Shown piece by piece: positions 8,631 through 18,045 of a stretch of DNA of 64,000 nt; position 1 is the first letter of the stretch; each line of letters opens with the position of its first letter. Both the position numbers and the translations under genes were made by a program. This stretch comes from SZUA-100 sp965248135. GTDB lineage: Bacteria; Pseudomonadota; Alphaproteobacteria; Rhizobiales; Rhizobiaceae. The stretch lies in contig CBDFIN010000012.1 of NCBI GenBank assembly GCA_965248135.1, forward strand, positions 620,001-684,000. The letters are read 5' to 3'. The notes below the pieces were generated by a model. That model saw only the letters and a list, made by a program, of their open reading frames with translations. It made no database searches and was not told the DNA's origin.

Positions 8631-8818
8631 AATCGACCGATTGTGCAATATTTTACTTATGTGCCTCGGTTTTGTTATAATTATGGGAGAATAATGGAGT
8701 ATCAAGGGTTTGGCCGAATTGAACACCGGCCAGACCAACACAAAAGCCTCAACGCGAAAAGGGTCGATTATGCAGCATACCAATGCATGGCATTCTCGCG
8801 TTAAGGCACTGAAACAGC

Positions 8819-9400
8819 ATGAAAATAGGATATCTGCGCGTTAGTACCAAAACACAAAAACTGGACCGTCAAATCAATGGTCTGGAAGATTTGTGTGATA
8901 GACTGTATATTGAGAAACTCTCGGCTGTTGCAAAAAGGCGGCCTGTGTTTGATAAAGTCCTGCGTGAGTTAAAGCGTGGTGACACGCTGTTTGTGTGGGA
9001 TTTGGACCGCGCCTTTCGCTCCACCGAAGATGCGCTTTATCATGAAAAAGACCTGCGCAAACGCGGCATCAAGTTCCATGCGATGAATTTCGACATTGAA
9101 ACTGATACCGCCGATGGCAAATACAGCTATGTTATTACTGCCGCCGCAGCCGAGCGTGAACGCAAGAAAACCTCAGAACGCACCATTGAAGGCCTGAAAG
9201 AAGCCGTTAAACGCGGGGCCATCCTTGGGCGTCCACCGATAATGAGCGATGAACAGATACACGCAGCCAAGCAGAAGATTGAAGCCAATGAGGCCAGTGT
9301 GGCTCAAATGGCAACTTTGCATAATGTTCACCCCTCTACCATTACCCGTTCCATTCGGCGTTTGGATAATCAGGCTAAAAACAATAGTGCATCGGATTGA
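8819..9400 (+). CDS. Serine recombinase of the resolvase/invertase family
   Basis: 193 residues, the normal size of small serine recombinases. The N-terminal motif GYLRVST supplies the catalytic Ser. RGDTLFVWDLDRAFRS holds the DxxR region, and AAAERERKKTSERTIEGL is the hinge/E helix. A C-terminal helix-turn-helix follows (ANEASVAQMATLHNVHPSTITRSIRRL). It resolves or inverts DNA at short sites. Its site was not identified. It may be the resolvase of a lost Tn3-type element or of a plasmid. It is transcribed divergently from the 7493-8630 operon. Confidence 0.88.
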   Translation: MKIGYLRVSTKTQKLDRQINGLEDLCDRLYIEKLSAVAKRRPVFDKVLRELKRGDTLFVWDLDRAFRSTEDALYHEKDLRKRGIKFHAMNFDIETDTADGKYSYVITAAAAERERKKTSERTIEGLKEAVKRGAILGRPPIMSDEQIHAAKQKIEANEASVAQMATLHNVHPSTITRSIRRLDNQAKNNSASD

Positions 9401-9637
9401 GTTTATCGGCTTTAGTCCAAGGTGGTTGTTCGCATTGCAGCCATTCAAATTGGGATATTTCGGAATCGTGTGAATAGCAGCAGAGCGGACAAAGTGACTG
9501 AGGCTTGGTGCATCCAATGTCTCGACTGCGACAAGGTGCTTTTGGTCAAAATGCGCCACACGGAGACTTTCACGGGCGCACCGTGGCACACCGCGATACC
9601 GGCGGACGAGCGGACCACTGCATCAAGAGGCGACCAA

Positions 9638-12600
9638 CTACAGTTCGTCGAGCAGAGCCTTGGCATTGATGAGATCGGGCGTATCGAAGCCTTCGGTAAA
9701 CCAGTCGTAGATTCCCTGAAGCAGCTCTCGGGCTTCCTTCCTCCGGCCTTGATCTTTCCAGAAAAGGCTAAGGCTTACCGATGCCCGCAACTCCCAGGAT
9801 TTGGCTTTCTGGGTACGTGCGATCTGCAGCGCCTCTTGAAAACAGGCCTCTGCTTGGTCGGCATGTGAGCTATCAAGTAGCAACTCTCCTTTGATGCGGC
9901 AAAGTTCGGAATTCCATAGGTGCTCACCAACCTTTACACCTTTGTCGGCAATAGACTGAGCCTCATCCAGCGCAGCTAATCCCTCAGCCGCCTGTCCCGC
10001 TCTGCCATATGCCTCGGCAAGCAAGGAAAGATAGAATGGCACGAACAATTCCGCCCCCGTGGCCCGCCAACCGCTCAGCCCCTTTTGCATCAGCGCAATG
10101 CCGTCGCCCATCGACGCAACAGTGAGATGCGAGCCCCGTAGCACGTTTGCTGACGCAAGGAACAACCCAAAACCTTGATCAGCTGAATCCCTCGCGGCTT
10201 TGTCCGCGAGCTTCCTAGCCGGCTCTATCTCTCGGCGGAAGCGATGGAACATGGCCGCAAAGACCGCCACATAAACTTCTGTCATCGGATGAGATATTTC
10301 TCGGGCAAGATGAACCGCTTCGTAGCTCATATTCAGAGCCTGATCTGGGTAGCCGAGAAACCAGAGCGCCCAAGCCGACCATTGGCGGCAGACGACCCCA
10401 ATGTCCTGGCCGTAAACATAGGCCAGGGAACGGTGTTGCTCGCGATCGTAAAGGGCTAGCCCTTGCTGCAATATCTCGAGCGCCTCGGTGTATTTTGTTT
10501 GCCCTACCAATTGCGCTCCCAGTACGCGATGAGCAACCAGGCGTTGCGTCTGGTCCCCTTCACTTTGGGCCAGCTGGAACAGCTGTTCTGCCAATTCCGG
10601 TTTAGCTCCGGGCGACCGTACAGCATAAAAATACCAGACGCCCCAGAGAGCCGAAAAACGCTTTGATGTCTCGCCTACCTGCTCACACAACTCAAGGGCT
10701 CGACTGAATGTGCTCTCCACCTCGGGAGCCGCAAACCCCTTCGTCAACATGAGCGTCGTACCAAGCGCCATCCGAAGATCGAGCTCCTTTAGATTGCGCT
10801 TCTCCGTACTTGGAAGCTTTCCCAGCAAGGCGATGCCTTTGCTGAGGTGGCTGATCGCTTCGATATTGGCCGAGCGTTCGATTGCCCTCTTGCCTGCCTT
10901 GTGCCAGTGGATAACGGCCGTCTCAGTCAGTCCCGCTTTTGTGTAGTGGTGGGCCAGGATTTCTGGCTCGGTATCGACGGTTCCCGGAAACTGCTCTTCG
11001 AGCACTGTGCCAATGCGATGGTGCAATTCCTGGCGTCTGCTCTTGAGCAGGGACCCGTATGCTGCGTCCTGAACCAGTGCGTGCTTGAAGGTGTAAATGG
11101 CATTGGGTGGCGCGCCGCGGGCAAAGACGAGCTGGGAGTCGGTGAGTGCGCTGAGCTGCTCTTTCAGACTCGCTTCGTCGCCTTCGGATACGGGTTTCAG
11201 AAGGTGGTAGCCGAACTCGCGTCCTATCACTGAGCCGATTTGTGCGATCCTCTTTGCCGGTCCAAGCCGGTCGAGGCGCGCCAACAACGAGGCCTGGATT
11301 GTCGCCGGAATCGCGTTTGTCGTGCCGCCCTCCACCAGCGCGCGCGTCAGCTCCTCCACGAACAGCGGAACGCCACCGGCCTTCGCCGCGACTTCGTCTA
11401 GCGTTTGCAAGTCCATTTCCGAATCTACCAAAGTGTTTCTGACCAACTCGATACTCTCTTGTTGAGCGAGACGGTTTAGCGTCATCAACGTCACGCGCGA
11501 TTGACCGACCCAAGGAGCCTGATACTCCGGACGAAAGGTCAGAATTGCCAAAACGGATTTGTCTTGAATGCGCTCGACTATCAGATCCAACAGTTCTTGG
11601 GTCGTCGGATCAACCCAGTGTAAGTCCTCGAAAACCAACAGCACGGGTTGCTTCTCGGCAAGCCCCAGCAGTTGATCGCTCAAGGCGTCGAGCGTCCGGG
11701 CCTTTTGAGCCTGCGCTGTCAAGTTGCGGGGTGCGTAACGGCCCTCATGAGGAATGGACAAAAGATCGGCGAAAAGATCGGCGACCGCGCTCACATCTCC
11801 AGTTGCTCGCTCGAGAAGTGCCTCTAGCTTGTCCAACTTGTTTGATGCCGGATCGTCTACTGCGATGCCTGCGGCATAGGTAAGCTGCGTGATAAACGGG
11901 TAGAGCGCACTGTTTGTGTAGTGCGGCGAGCACTGATAACTGAGGCGGATGTGGGGTTCCTTAGCAATCTGGTCGTGCATCCTTTCGGTTAGCCGCGACT
12001 TGCCGATGCCGGGCTCGCCCGAAATCAGTACCACCTCGCTCTCGCCCCCCTTCACCTGATTCCAGCAATGAATGAGTGTTTGCAGCTCACGGTCTCTGCC
12101 GACGAACGTCGTGAGCGATCTGCTCTGCCGAGCCTCAAAACGGCTTTCGATATTGTGGATGCTGGCCACACGCCACGCCGCTACTGGCTCCGCAATACCT
12201 TTCAATATCTGCTTCTCAAGTGCAGTTGATTTTAACAGCTGACCGATCAGGCCATGGGTTGTCTCGTCGATCACAACACAGCCCGGCTCGGCCGCAGCCT
12301 GGAGCCGTGCAGCAAGGTTGGGCGTCGCTCCAGAAATTGCCGCTATTTCCGACACACCCTCGTCCACAACATCGCCCGCGACAACAAGACCCGTCGCTAT
12401 TCCAACTCTTACTTCGAGCCGGTCGTCTGGCGTTCCGTTCAGCTGGCCCACCGCGCTAACCGATGCAAGAGCCCCTCGCACGGCCAGCTCGGCATCGTCC
12501 TCGTGGGCTCGCGGGTAGCCGAAGTAGGCCAACACACCGTCACCGAGATACTTAGCAACATAACCATCGAAGCGCCGCACGGCCTCAGAAACGGCACCAT

Positions 12601-12949
12601 GAAACGACCCGATGATCTCGCTGTAATCTTCTGGGTCAAGCTTCTGAGAAAGAGCGGTTGAGCCGACCAGATCGCAGAACATCACAGTCAACTGGCGTCG
12701 CTCGACCTCAACGCGGGTATGAGCATCGGCGGCATCATCGCCAGTGCTTTCCTTTGGAACAAGGTCTCCTGCATCACGTGCGCGGATTGCCTTCAAGATT
12801 CGACGACGCGGACCGAGGGGCAAGCCGATCTCCTTAAAATCGTCCTCAGACAGTTCGGAAAGATCAGCTAGTTCCAACTCATTTTCGGAGAAGATTGGCG
12901 TATACTTGGTTAGACCCAATTGCTCCAGCCATGCTGCAATATCTGTCAT
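9638..12949 (-). CDS. SAM domain - class III nucleotide cyclase - AAA/STAND ATPase - TPR signalling protein
   Basis: 1103 residues. Residues about 1-60 are a SAM domain (IAAWLEQLGLTKYTPIF, LTEDDFKEIG-like region ending GPRRRILKAI). About 80-260 is a class III cyclase domain: LTVMFCDLVGSTALS gives the metal-binding Asp, YLGDGVLAYFGYP the second. About 275-620 is a STAND/AAA ATPase with Walker A GEPGIGKSRL and Walker B VLLVFEDLHWVD. The remainder is TPR-like helices. Such multidomain cyclases are common in rhizobia and actinobacteria and presumably couple protein or ligand sensing to cAMP output; the substrate and signal are unknown. Alone in its transcription unit, soluble, with no membrane span. 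GC-richer than its neighbours, which points to a separate origin. Confidence 0.9.
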   Translation of the reverse strand: MTDIAAWLEQLGLTKYTPIFSENELELADLSELSEDDFKEIGLPLGPRRRILKAIRARDAGDLVPKESTGDDAADAHTRVEVERRQLTVMFCDLVGSTALSQKLDPEDYSEIIGSFHGAVSEAVRRFDGYVAKYLGDGVLAYFGYPRAHEDDAELAVRGALASVSAVGQLNGTPDDRLEVRVGIATGLVVAGDVVDEGVSEIAAISGATPNLAARLQAAAEPGCVVIDETTHGLIGQLLKSTALEKQILKGIAEPVAAWRVASIHNIESRFEARQSRSLTTFVGRDRELQTLIHCWNQVKGGESEVVLISGEPGIGKSRLTERMHDQIAKEPHIRLSYQCSPHYTNSALYPFITQLTYAAGIAVDDPASNKLDKLEALLERATGDVSAVADLFADLLSIPHEGRYAPRNLTAQAQKARTLDALSDQLLGLAEKQPVLLVFEDLHWVDPTTQELLDLIVERIQDKSVLAILTFRPEYQAPWVGQSRVTLMTLNRLAQQESIELVRNTLVDSEMDLQTLDEVAAKAGGVPLFVEELTRALVEGGTTNAIPATIQASLLARLDRLGPAKRIAQIGSVIGREFGYHLLKPVSEGDEASLKEQLSALTDSQLVFARGAPPNAIYTFKHALVQDAAYGSLLKSRRQELHHRIGTVLEEQFPGTVDTEPEILAHHYTKAGLTETAVIHWHKAGKRAIERSANIEAISHLSKGIALLGKLPSTEKRNLKELDLRMALGTTLMLTKGFAAPEVESTFSRALELCEQVGETSKRFSALWGVWYFYAVRSPGAKPELAEQLFQLAQSEGDQTQRLVAHRVLGAQLVGQTKYTEALEILQQGLALYDREQHRSLAYVYGQDIGVVCRQWSAWALWFLGYPDQALNMSYEAVHLAREISHPMTEVYVAVFAAMFHRFRREIEPARKLADKAARDSADQGFGLFLASANVLRGSHLTVASMGDGIALMQKGLSGWRATGAELFVPFYLSLLAEAYGRAGQAAEGLAALDEAQSIADKGVKVGEHLWNSELCRIKGELLLDSSHADQAEACFQEALQIARTQKAKSWELRASVSLSLFWKDQGRRKEARELLQGIYDWFTEGFDTPDLINAKALLDEL

Positions 12950-13293
12950 CGGCTACACTTCCTTTGTTGGAGATTAGCACAGTGGCGTTGCCGACGAAAG
13001 TCCCGGGCTTGAATAGAAGGTGATGTTTCATGTGGGGCAAAAGTGACGGCAACCAACATCATGAATTGTTCAAACAGCGACAAGCCCAAATCGGTAACTG
13101 TGGGCTCCAAGGAGCAGTTGAGTTTTCTGATGATGGGCGGAAACCAGTGTCCGCTTTGATGAAATTGGAAAACATCCTTGGAATCCGTCCAATGCCAGGA
13201 TACCCCCTTTTTCTGATTTTGCAGTCATTGAATGTCTCAAAGGCCCACACTGCCAACATTCAATCTGAAACACTCCCCAACAAACACAATTCT
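12950..13293. other. Intergenic stretch without a recognised gene
   Basis: Upstream regions of the cyclase gene (leftward) and of the toxin-antitoxin pair (rightward). Short overlapping readings exist on both strands but none has a credible ribosome-binding site or family pattern. Confidence 0.5.
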
Positions 13294-13308
13294 TGACAAA
13301 CTTTGTCA
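13294..13308. promoter_or_regulatory. Palindromic operator candidate of the parDE pair
   Basis: TGACAAA-C-TTTGTCA is a perfect 7-1-7 inverted repeat about 30 bases before the parD start. It overlaps a TTGACA hexamer (13293-13298) that could be the -35 box. ParD antitoxins repress their own operon by binding such palindromes, so autoregulation here is likely. The ribosome-binding sequence aggagg lies just before the ATG at 13341. Confidence 0.55.
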
Positions 13309-13340
13309 TTATCTGCCAAAATGGTGTCAGGAGGTTTATT

Positions 13341-13604
13341 ATGGCGACTATGAATGTATCTTTGCCTGATCCGATGAAACATTGGGTAGAGGCACAATCA
13401 AGAACCGGGCGTTACAGCAATGCCAGTGATTACGTGCGTGATCTTATCCGCAGGGATCAGGAGCGTTTGGCCAAGATCAGCGCTATGCAACAACTGGTCG
13501 GTGAAGGGTTGGAAAGCGGTGTTGGTTCGCGTTCGATGGATGAATTGCTTGAGACAGCAAAGGTTACCCATTCCGGGTTCCCAAATTCAGGGGATGGCGC
13601 ATGA
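13341..13604 (+). CDS. parD: ParD-type antitoxin
   Basis: 87 residues from the ATG at 13341, which follows a strong aggagg. The ribbon-helix-helix DNA-binding part is MATMNVSLPDPMKHWVEAQ, followed by YSNASDYVRDLIRRDQERL, a hallmark of ParD/CopG antitoxins. The C-terminal part (RSMDELLETAK and beyond) would wrap the toxin. It is followed after 35 bases by ParE. An upstream in-frame start at 13293 is less likely because it lies over the operator palindrome. Confidence 0.88.
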   Translation: MATMNVSLPDPMKHWVEAQSRTGRYSNASDYVRDLIRRDQERLAKISAMQQLVGEGLESGVGSRSMDELLETAKVTHSGFPNSGDGA

Positions 13605-13639
13605 TTGTGGACGCCATGATTGTGGCCCCATAATTGTCT

Positions 13640-13936
13640 ATGGCCTATAAGCTCACCCGCAAGGCAGAAGACGATATCATCCAACTTTATCTGGAAGGTG
13701 TTCGCCTGTTTGGAACGGATCAGGCGGAAAATTATCACGAGGAGCTGGAGCAGGTATTTGACCTTTTGGCAGATAATCCGGCCATGGCGCGTGAGCGCAT
13801 GGAAATTGATCCTCCCGTTCGTGTTCATCCGCACGGTTCACATTTGATTGTCTATCTGGCTGATGATGCAGGTGACATTCTGATTGTGCGTGTTCGCCAT
13901 TGCCATGAAGACTGGCAAAGCGCAGCGGTTTCCTAA
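13640..13936 (+). CDS. parE: ParE-type toxin (RelE/ParE superfamily)
   Basis: 98 residues from the ATG at 13640. MAYKLTRKAEDDIIQLYLEG, FDLLADNPAMARERMEI, the HPHGSHLIVYL strand pair and the terminal ILIVRVRHCHEDW match ParE toxins. These poison DNA gyrase in known cases; the target is not shown here. The spacer to parD contains a short duplication (catgattgtgg). The pair probably stabilises the region or the replicon it came from. Confidence 0.88.
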   Translation: MAYKLTRKAEDDIIQLYLEGVRLFGTDQAENYHEELEQVFDLLADNPAMARERMEIDPPVRVHPHGSHLIVYLADDAGDILIVRVRHCHEDWQSAAVS

Positions 13937-14032
13937 AGGCTGAACAAAAGTTCTTCGGCAAAAACCGCCGCGCAAGTTGGTTGCCAAATTTGACAAATGG
14001 CGGCGATTTTTTTTCATCATTTGCCATAATTC

Positions 14033-14371
14033 CTAATATTCATCCAACAGCATCACACGGAGCACGCGATTGGTGCGGTTGAGATCGGCGGGGTCTTCGC
14101 TTAGGTAATGGCTGTTTTCATCGTAGCAATCGATTACCCAGAAAATGTCATGATCGCCACAGCTAAACGCGCCGAAATCGCGCTCTTTGTGGGCGTCATT
14201 TTGTGGGGCAAAAGCATTGTAGGTTTTAACGCCGTTCAGGATACGCTCACGCATATTTGCATTAAGTGATTGAACACCTTGGGACAGAACCACCTGTCCA
14301 GTGAGTTGTGATTGGCGCAGCATGTCATTCAATGCGGCACTCTTTTCTGTCTTTTGGGTTTGGGTCGTCAT
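14033..14371 (-). CDS. DUF3768 domain protein
   Basis: 112 residues. The pattern LNANMRERILNGVKTYNAF, NDAHKERDFGAF, IFWVIDCYD, SEDPADLNRTNRVLRVMLLDEY is typical of DUF3768, a small family of unknown function frequent on rhizobial and other alphaproteobacterial plasmids. Cytoplasmic, full length. Its presence beside parDE suggests plasmid-type backbone DNA. Confidence 0.8.
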   Translation of the reverse strand: MTTQTQKTEKSAALNDMLRQSQLTGQVVLSQGVQSLNANMRERILNGVKTYNAFAPQNDAHKERDFGAFSCGDHDIFWVIDCYDENSHYLSEDPADLNRTNRVLRVMLLDEY

Positions 14372-14462
14372 GTTCTGTTTTATTTTATCTTATGGGGTGA
14401 TTATCTACCAGCAATGAATTGGTCACGCGCCGCCCGAATATCTGTTCGGGCGGCGCTGTGGT

Positions 14463-14617
14463 TTATGCGGCATAGTGCTTCTTGACCGCTTTCCAGTTCT
14501 CAATGGCTTCAATGCCACTACGTTTGGTATAAGTCCCAAACGGAAAATCCATATAACGCGGTTGCCAATTGCCACTGGTGGCTTTTTTGCTTCCCTGTCG
14601 CGCTATGGCGCTCCCCG
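14463..14617 (-). pseudogene. 3' fragment of a small hypothetical gene cut by IS3
   Basis: The reading IARQGSKKATSGNWQPRYMD, then TKRSGIEAIENWKAVKKHYAA, ends at 14463. Upstream the frame runs into the right-facing end of the IS3 element at 14618, so its start is lost. The protein is unrecognised. It lies in the same orientation as the DUF3768 gene and may have been in the same operon. Confidence 0.45.
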
Positions 14618-14668
14618 TGAACCGCCCCGGGTTTACCGGAGGCTCCAAAGATAGGATAATTTGGAGCT

Positions 14669-15043
14669 ATGGAAAAGAACAAGAGACCGAAGAGATATTC
14701 ACCTGAAGTGCGTACGCGTGCCGTTCGGATGGTGTTGGAACATCAACAAAATTATGACAGTCAGTGGTCGGCGATTTCTGCTATTGCATCCAAAATTGGC
14801 TGCACGGCAGAAACGCTTCGCAAATGGCTTCGTCAGGAAGAGACGGACATTGGCTTGCGTGATGGCGTTACAAGCGATGAGCGCGAGCGCATCAAAGCGT
14901 TGGAACGCGAAGTCCGGGAATTGCGTCAGGCCAATGAAATTCTCAGGAAAGCGTCTCGCGTTGACCTTGTCACTCGAACCAATGGCGTTTTGGCGGTCAA
15001 CTTTGCCCAGGCGGAGCGAGCCATGATTGTGGGCGCCCACTGA
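14669..15043 (+). CDS. IS3-family OrfA (helix-turn-helix subunit)
   Basis: 124 residues. RYSPEVRTRAVRMVLEHQQN, ISAIASKIGCTAETLRKWLRQ is the HTH_Tnp_1 domain. The ERIKALEREVRELRQANEIL segment is the leucine-zipper coiled coil, and ASRVDLVTRTNGVLAVNFAQ closes it. It binds the element ends and forms the transposase with OrfB. Intact in both copies. Confidence 0.88.
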   Translation: MEKNKRPKRYSPEVRTRAVRMVLEHQQNYDSQWSAISAIASKIGCTAETLRKWLRQEETDIGLRDGVTSDERERIKALEREVRELRQANEILRKASRVDLVTRTNGVLAVNFAQAERAMIVGAH

Positions 15044-15047
15044 GAAG

Positions 15048-15964
15048 ATGAAGATGTTTATCGATGATCATCGTGATGATCACGGGCCACTGTTATATTC
15101 TGGCCAATCTGCAAGGTTTTGCCGATTGCCCCTTCAACATATCATTCCCATGCAGCTATTGCCCGTGATCCCGGTCTGGCCAGTGATCGCGCCAAACGAG
15201 ATGCAGAATTACGCCCTGAGATCCAACGTGTTTGGGATGATAATTTTGAAGTTTACGGGGTGCGCAAAGTCTGGCGACAGATGCAGCGAGAGGATTTTGA
15301 TGTCGCGCGTTGTACTGTGGAGCGGTTGATGAAACAGCTTGGAATACAGGGCGTTATCAGAGGAAAAATCCTCAAGACAACCCACAGCAATCCTTCCGCC
15401 CCGTGTCCACGCGACCATGTGAACAGAAAATTCAACGCTCCTGCACCCAATATGCTGTGGGTGAGTGATTTTACCTTTGTCTCAACCTGGCAGGGATTTG
15501 CCTATGTTGCTTTTATCATCGATGTATTTGCCCGCCGGATTGTTGGCTGGCGGGTATCCCGTTCTGCCAAAACGGACTTCGTTCTGGATGCTCTGGAACA
15601 GGCTCTTTATGATCGACGGCCGGTTCAACAAGACGGGCTGATCCATCACAGTGACCGGGGCGTTCAGTATGTCTCGATCCGCTACACCGAGCGGTTGGCC
15701 GAGGCCGGGATTGAGCCATCCGTTGGCAGTGTCGGCGACTCATATGACAACGCCTTGGCCGAAACCATCAATGGACTTTACAAGGCGGAAGTCATTCATC
15801 GAAAAAGTTCCTGCCGCAGCATTGATGATGTTGAAATGGCAACCCTCAAATGGGTTGACTGGTTCAACAATCGTCGCCTGCTGGAACCAATCGGAAATAT
15901 TCCGCCCGCTGAAGCAGAGGAGCTGTACTATGCACAGATAAACCAGTTAGAATTAGTCGCATAA
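15048..15964 (+). pseudogene. IS3-family OrfB (integrase-type transposase) with a 5' frame break
   Basis: The natural start is ATG at 15048 (MKMFIDDHRDDHG), aligned with the start of the related OrfB at 52979. The expected GVEPIC-KVL is replaced by an odd run, after which the family sequence resumes in a different frame at LPIAPSTYHSHAAIARDPG. From there the rve core is intact: WVSDFTFVSTWQGFAYVAF, IHHSDRGVQYVS and DSYDNALAETINGLYKAE carry the D, D and E. The same disruption is present in copy 2. A start inside the second frame would give a 281-residue product lacking about 25 residues. Confidence 0.75.
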
Positions 15965-16002
15965 ACAAACTAATCAGCCTCCGGTAAACCCGGGGCGGTT
16001 CA

Positions 16003-16253
16003 CGCTTGCTGCCGATCCTTTCTGTGGTCATCTGTTTGTCTTCCGTGGCCGTCGCGGTGATTTGTTGAAGATCATCTGGTGGGACAGCCAGGGAGCGTGC
16101 CTGTTCTCCAAACGCCTTGAACGCGGACGTTTTGTGTGGCCTGCTGCAAAGGATGGCAAAGTCAGTCTGACGGCGGCACAGTTAGCGATGCTGCTTGAAG
16201 GCATTGACTGGCGCATTCCACAACGAACATGGCGGCCCCTAAAGACCGGTTGA
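16003..16253 (+). pseudogene. tnpB: IS66 TnpB (Orf2), 3' part
   Basis: The reading DPFCGHLFVFRGRRGDLLKI, WWDSQGACLFSKRLERGRFVW and LTAAQLAMLLEGIDW is the core of IS66 Orf2 proteins. The first 30 or so residues are missing because of the IS3 junction at 16002. IS66 Orf2 is needed for transposition but its biochemical role is unclear. Confidence 0.85.
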
Positions 16254-17194
16254 ATGGGCAGGATACGGGCGACACTTTTCTTAACAAAAGTGAGCATTTC
16301 TGCGCGTTTACGATTCCATTTCAGGGGCGTTTCTGGTAGATAATCACCATGCTGAACAACCTTTCAACGCTGCCCAATGACCCTGTTGAACTTCAGGATA
16401 TGGTGACACTTCTGGCGAGTGAGTTGAAGAACCGAGACCTGAAGATTGCTGATCTCAAACACCAGCTTGCAGGTCACAACCGTCATCGCTTTGGCAGCAT
16501 ATCGGAAAGCCTTGATCAACTTCAGTTGTCACTGGAGAACGAAGAGATTGCAGTGGCTGCGGAAACGACCGATGCCCCGGAACCGGAAGTCAGCGAACCG
16601 AAGAATAAGCCGAAGCGCAAACCCCTGCCTGAACATCTGGAACGCAATGAGCAGGTTCTCATCCCCGGCGATGATTGCAGCAAGTGCGGTGGCAGCCTGA
16701 AGGCGCTGGGTGAGGATATCACTGAGGAACTGGAATACGTGCCGGGTCGTTTTGTCGTCAACAAAATCATCCGCCCTCGCATGGCCTGTTCTTGCTGTGA
16801 GGCGGTATTGCAGGCCCCAATGCCATCGCGGCCCATAGAACGGGGTCGTCCGGGGCCTGGGCTTCTGGCCCATGTACTGGTCTCGAAGTATTGTGACCAC
16901 CTTCCGTTATACCGCCAGTCACAGATTTACGGGCGCGAAGGTCTCGACTTGGATCGCTCGACCCTGGCTGACTGGGTTGGAAAATCCACAGCTCTACTGG
17001 AACCGTTGGCCGATGCAATAGGTAAACATCTGCGGCAAGGAGCAGCGTTATTTGCTGATGATACTCCCATAAAGATGCTGGCTCCTAATGACACAATGGG
17101 CAACAAACGGTAAGCGCTGTTCCGTCCCCACCTTCCATTTATCATTTTGGTCGGTTATTTTCCCTGACATGTTGATCTGTCAGTGGAGGTTTTT

Positions 17195-17641
17195 GTGGGA
17201 GTACAAAGTGATGTCCGTTTGGAGTACATTGATCGGATGGAGGTTTTGGCTGACCCGACTGGTCGACGCATATGGCGCGATGCAGTAAAGGGGCGACTTG
17301 TTGCTGAAACTATGGTTCCTGGGGTCAGTGTTCGCGAGGTAGCTGAGCGTAATGCCTTGCGGCCCAACCGTCTGTCGACGTGGCGCAGTTTGGCAAAACA
17401 GGGCAAGCTGGTGGTTCCTGATCTGGCCGGTGCTGATTTTGCATCAGAATTTGCCCTGGCAACAAAAATGGCACCAAAGAGTGTGGATTTCGCAGAAGTT
17501 GTTTTGGATGATGGCGGATCGACCACAACTGATCTTAAACCTATTGAGATGGAAACGGGCGGCGTGAAGCTGCGCCTTGATGCCAATACCGGTGCCCACC
17601 GGATTGCCGAACTTGTTTGTGCTCTGAAGGCTCACTTGTGA
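17195..17641 (+). CDS. tnpA: IS66 TnpA (Orf1)
   Basis: About 148 residues. I chose the GTG at 17195, which has GGAGG at a normal distance; the earlier GTG at 17183 overlaps that GGAGG. RRIWRDAVKGRLVAETMVPG, VSVREVAERNALRPNRLSTW is the helix-turn-helix of IS66 Orf1. The C-terminal part ends LRLDANTGAHRIAELVCALK. The stop overlaps the start of tnpB (GTGA), indicating translational coupling. Confidence 0.85.
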   Translation: MGVQSDVRLEYIDRMEVLADPTGRRIWRDAVKGRLVAETMVPGVSVREVAERNALRPNRLSTWRSLAKQGKLVVPDLAGADFASEFALATKMAPKSVDFAEVVLDDGGSTTTDLKPIEMETGGVKLRLDANTGAHRIAELVCALKAHL

Positions 17642-17991
17642 TTTTCCCTACCAACGGCGTGCGTATTGTTGTGGCCACCGCACCTGTAGATTTTCGCAAG
17701 GGTCATGACGGACTTGCGGCATTGGTATCAAATGAATTGGACAAGAACCCGTTTACGGGCACGGTATTTATATTCCGGGCCAAACGCCCGGATCGTTTGA
17801 AACTATTGTACTGGGATGGCTCGGGCCTGGTGATGGCCTACAAGCGGCTAGAAGATCATGTGTTTGCCTGGCCTGCCATTCGTGATGGTTTGATGAAGCT
17901 GAACCATGCCCAGTTTGAGGCTCTGTTTGCTGGCCTCGACTGGCGCAAAGTACGGGCTGTCAACACGCGGGTACCAACTGCGGCAGAGTGA
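17638..17991 (+). CDS. tnpB: IS66 TnpB (Orf2)
   Basis: 117 residues from the GTG that overlaps the tnpA stop. VRIVVATAPVDFRKGHDGLA, then NPFTGTVFIFRAKRPDRLKL, LLYWDGSGLVMAYKRLEDH and HAQFEALFAGLDW are the full set of Orf2 signatures. Intact. Confidence 0.92.
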   Translation: MIFPTNGVRIVVATAPVDFRKGHDGLAALVSNELDKNPFTGTVFIFRAKRPDRLKLLYWDGSGLVMAYKRLEDHVFAWPAIRDGLMKLNHAQFEALFAGLDWRKVRAVNTRVPTAAE

Positions 17992-18045
17992 ATCAGGGCG
18001 GCATTCGAGCGCGTAAATCAGGGGTGGTTCTGCTATAAATCAACG

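Larger units (their letters stand above)
14618..16002. mobile_element. IS3-family element, copy 1 (1385 bp)
   Basis: The ends TGAACCGCCCCGGGTTTACC and its reverse complement are inverted repeats. It contains orfA and a disrupted orfB in + orientation. There is no target duplication: the left flank is a hypothetical gene and the right flank an IS66 tnpB, so DNA has been lost or rearranged at this element. The second copy at 54699-56083 is the same length and nearly identical. Confidence 0.9.

Noticed and set aside
9422..9868. Frames on the + strand at the 3' end of the cyclase gene
   Set aside because: They lie opposite a well-supported coding frame and show no family pattern.
15055..15085. 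Palindromic gatgatcatcgtgatgatc inside the IS3 elements as an operator
   Set aside because: It is at the start of orfB, encodes conserved residues, and is not near a promoter.
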